Assembly (NCBI GenBank): GCA_020853175.1
Contig: JADYZK010000322.1
Coordinates: 1-6,499, forward strand
Reading direction: 5' to 3'
Origin: Bacteroidales bacterium
GTDB lineage: Bacteria > Bacteroidota > Bacteroidia > Bacteroidales > F082
Length of the DNA stretch: 6,499 nt
Shown here: positions 6,301 to 6,499 of the stretch, piece after piece
Numbering within the stretch: position 1 is the first letter of the stretch
Layout of the letters: each line of letters starts with the position of its first letter
Made by a program: the position numbers and the translations under genes
The notes under the pieces: generated by a model
Database searches by the model: none
Seen by the model: only the letters and a program-made list of their open reading frames with translations
Told to the model about the DNA's origin: nothing

Positions 6301-6317
6301 GCCGCTTGAATGTGTGT

Positions 6318-6499
6318 ATGGAAAAGCTATCGGTTGCAGTAATCACTTTAAATGAAGAGAGAAATATTGGCAGATGCCTCCAGTCGGTGGCAGGCCTTGC
6401 CGATGAAATTGTTGTGATAGATTCCCTTTCAACAGATCAAACCGAAGCGATATGCCTGTCGTTTGGAGCACGCTTTGAACCCCAAGCTTTTAAAGGATA
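6318..6499 (+). CDS. Family 2 glycosyltransferase, N-terminal part (3' end outside window)
   Basis: The first 60 codons of a GT-A fold, family 2 glycosyltransferase are present. They show LSVAVITLNEERNIGRCLQS (residues 4-23), the nucleotide-sugar binding start of the family, then ADEIVVIDSLSTDQT (28-42) with D35 and D40, and FKG at 58-60 where relatives continue F.G(Y/F)..QK. This resembles the WaaE/KdtX-like branch that adds sugars to lipopolysaccharide core or related surface glycans; acceptor and sugar cannot be told from this fragment. The start ATG at 6318 gives the exact family N-terminus and sits 17 bases after a good -7 box. An upstream in-frame GTG at 6312 is possible but less likely; the ATG at 6310 is out of frame. 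No internal stop is seen to the window edge. Confidence 0.92.
   Translation, partial: MEKLSVAVITLNEERNIGRCLQSVAGLADEIVVIDSLSTDQTEAICLSFGARFEPQAFKG

Overview
This window looks like chromosomal DNA of a gliding-type Bacteroidota bacterium (Flavobacteriia, Cytophagia or Sphingobacteriia-like). Three things point that way. A GldH-like lipoprotein is present. The exopolysaccharide genes are of the Bacteroidota Wza/Wzc type. Four intergenic stretches carry the phylum's TAnnTTTG -7 promoter box close to start codons, with no Shine-Dalgarno sequences. No genus can be named.

Layout. Positions 1-1841 (minus strand) hold a two-gene polysaccharide export operon: an outer-membrane Wza-type lipoprotein is transcribed first, followed 9 bases later by a Wzc-type chain-length regulator/tyrosine kinase that starts with GTG and runs off the left edge. 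A 187-base divergent region (1842-2028) holds promoters in both directions and an 18-bp perfect palindrome. Next is a GldH-like lipoprotein (plus strand, 2029-2493). It faces an atypical short-chain dehydrogenase (2621-3319, minus), which lies 62 bases downstream of the DNA primase gene dnaG (3382-5325, minus, TTG start). A 251-base AT-rich gap (5326-5576) separates dnaG from a divergent 65-residue PspC-domain membrane protein (5577-5774, plus). That gene converges on a small anchored coiled-coil protein of unknown function (5800-6150, minus). After another divergent promoter region, a family 2 glycosyltransferase starts at 6318 (plus) and runs off the right edge.

How the genes work together. 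The left operon exports a surface polysaccharide and the right-edge glycosyltransferase probably builds a surface glycan, so both ends concern the cell envelope. The middle mixes a housekeeping replication gene with single genes. No transposase, integrase, CRISPR array, tRNA, rRNA, phage gene or convincing intrinsic terminator was seen. The convergent gaps 2494-2620 and 5775-5799 contain no strong hairpin plus T-run.

I see no novel multi-gene system here. The best leads are the palindrome at the predicted transcription start of the export operon, the loss of the catalytic tyrosine in the dehydrogenase, and the non-ATG starts of the Wzc-like gene and dnaG.
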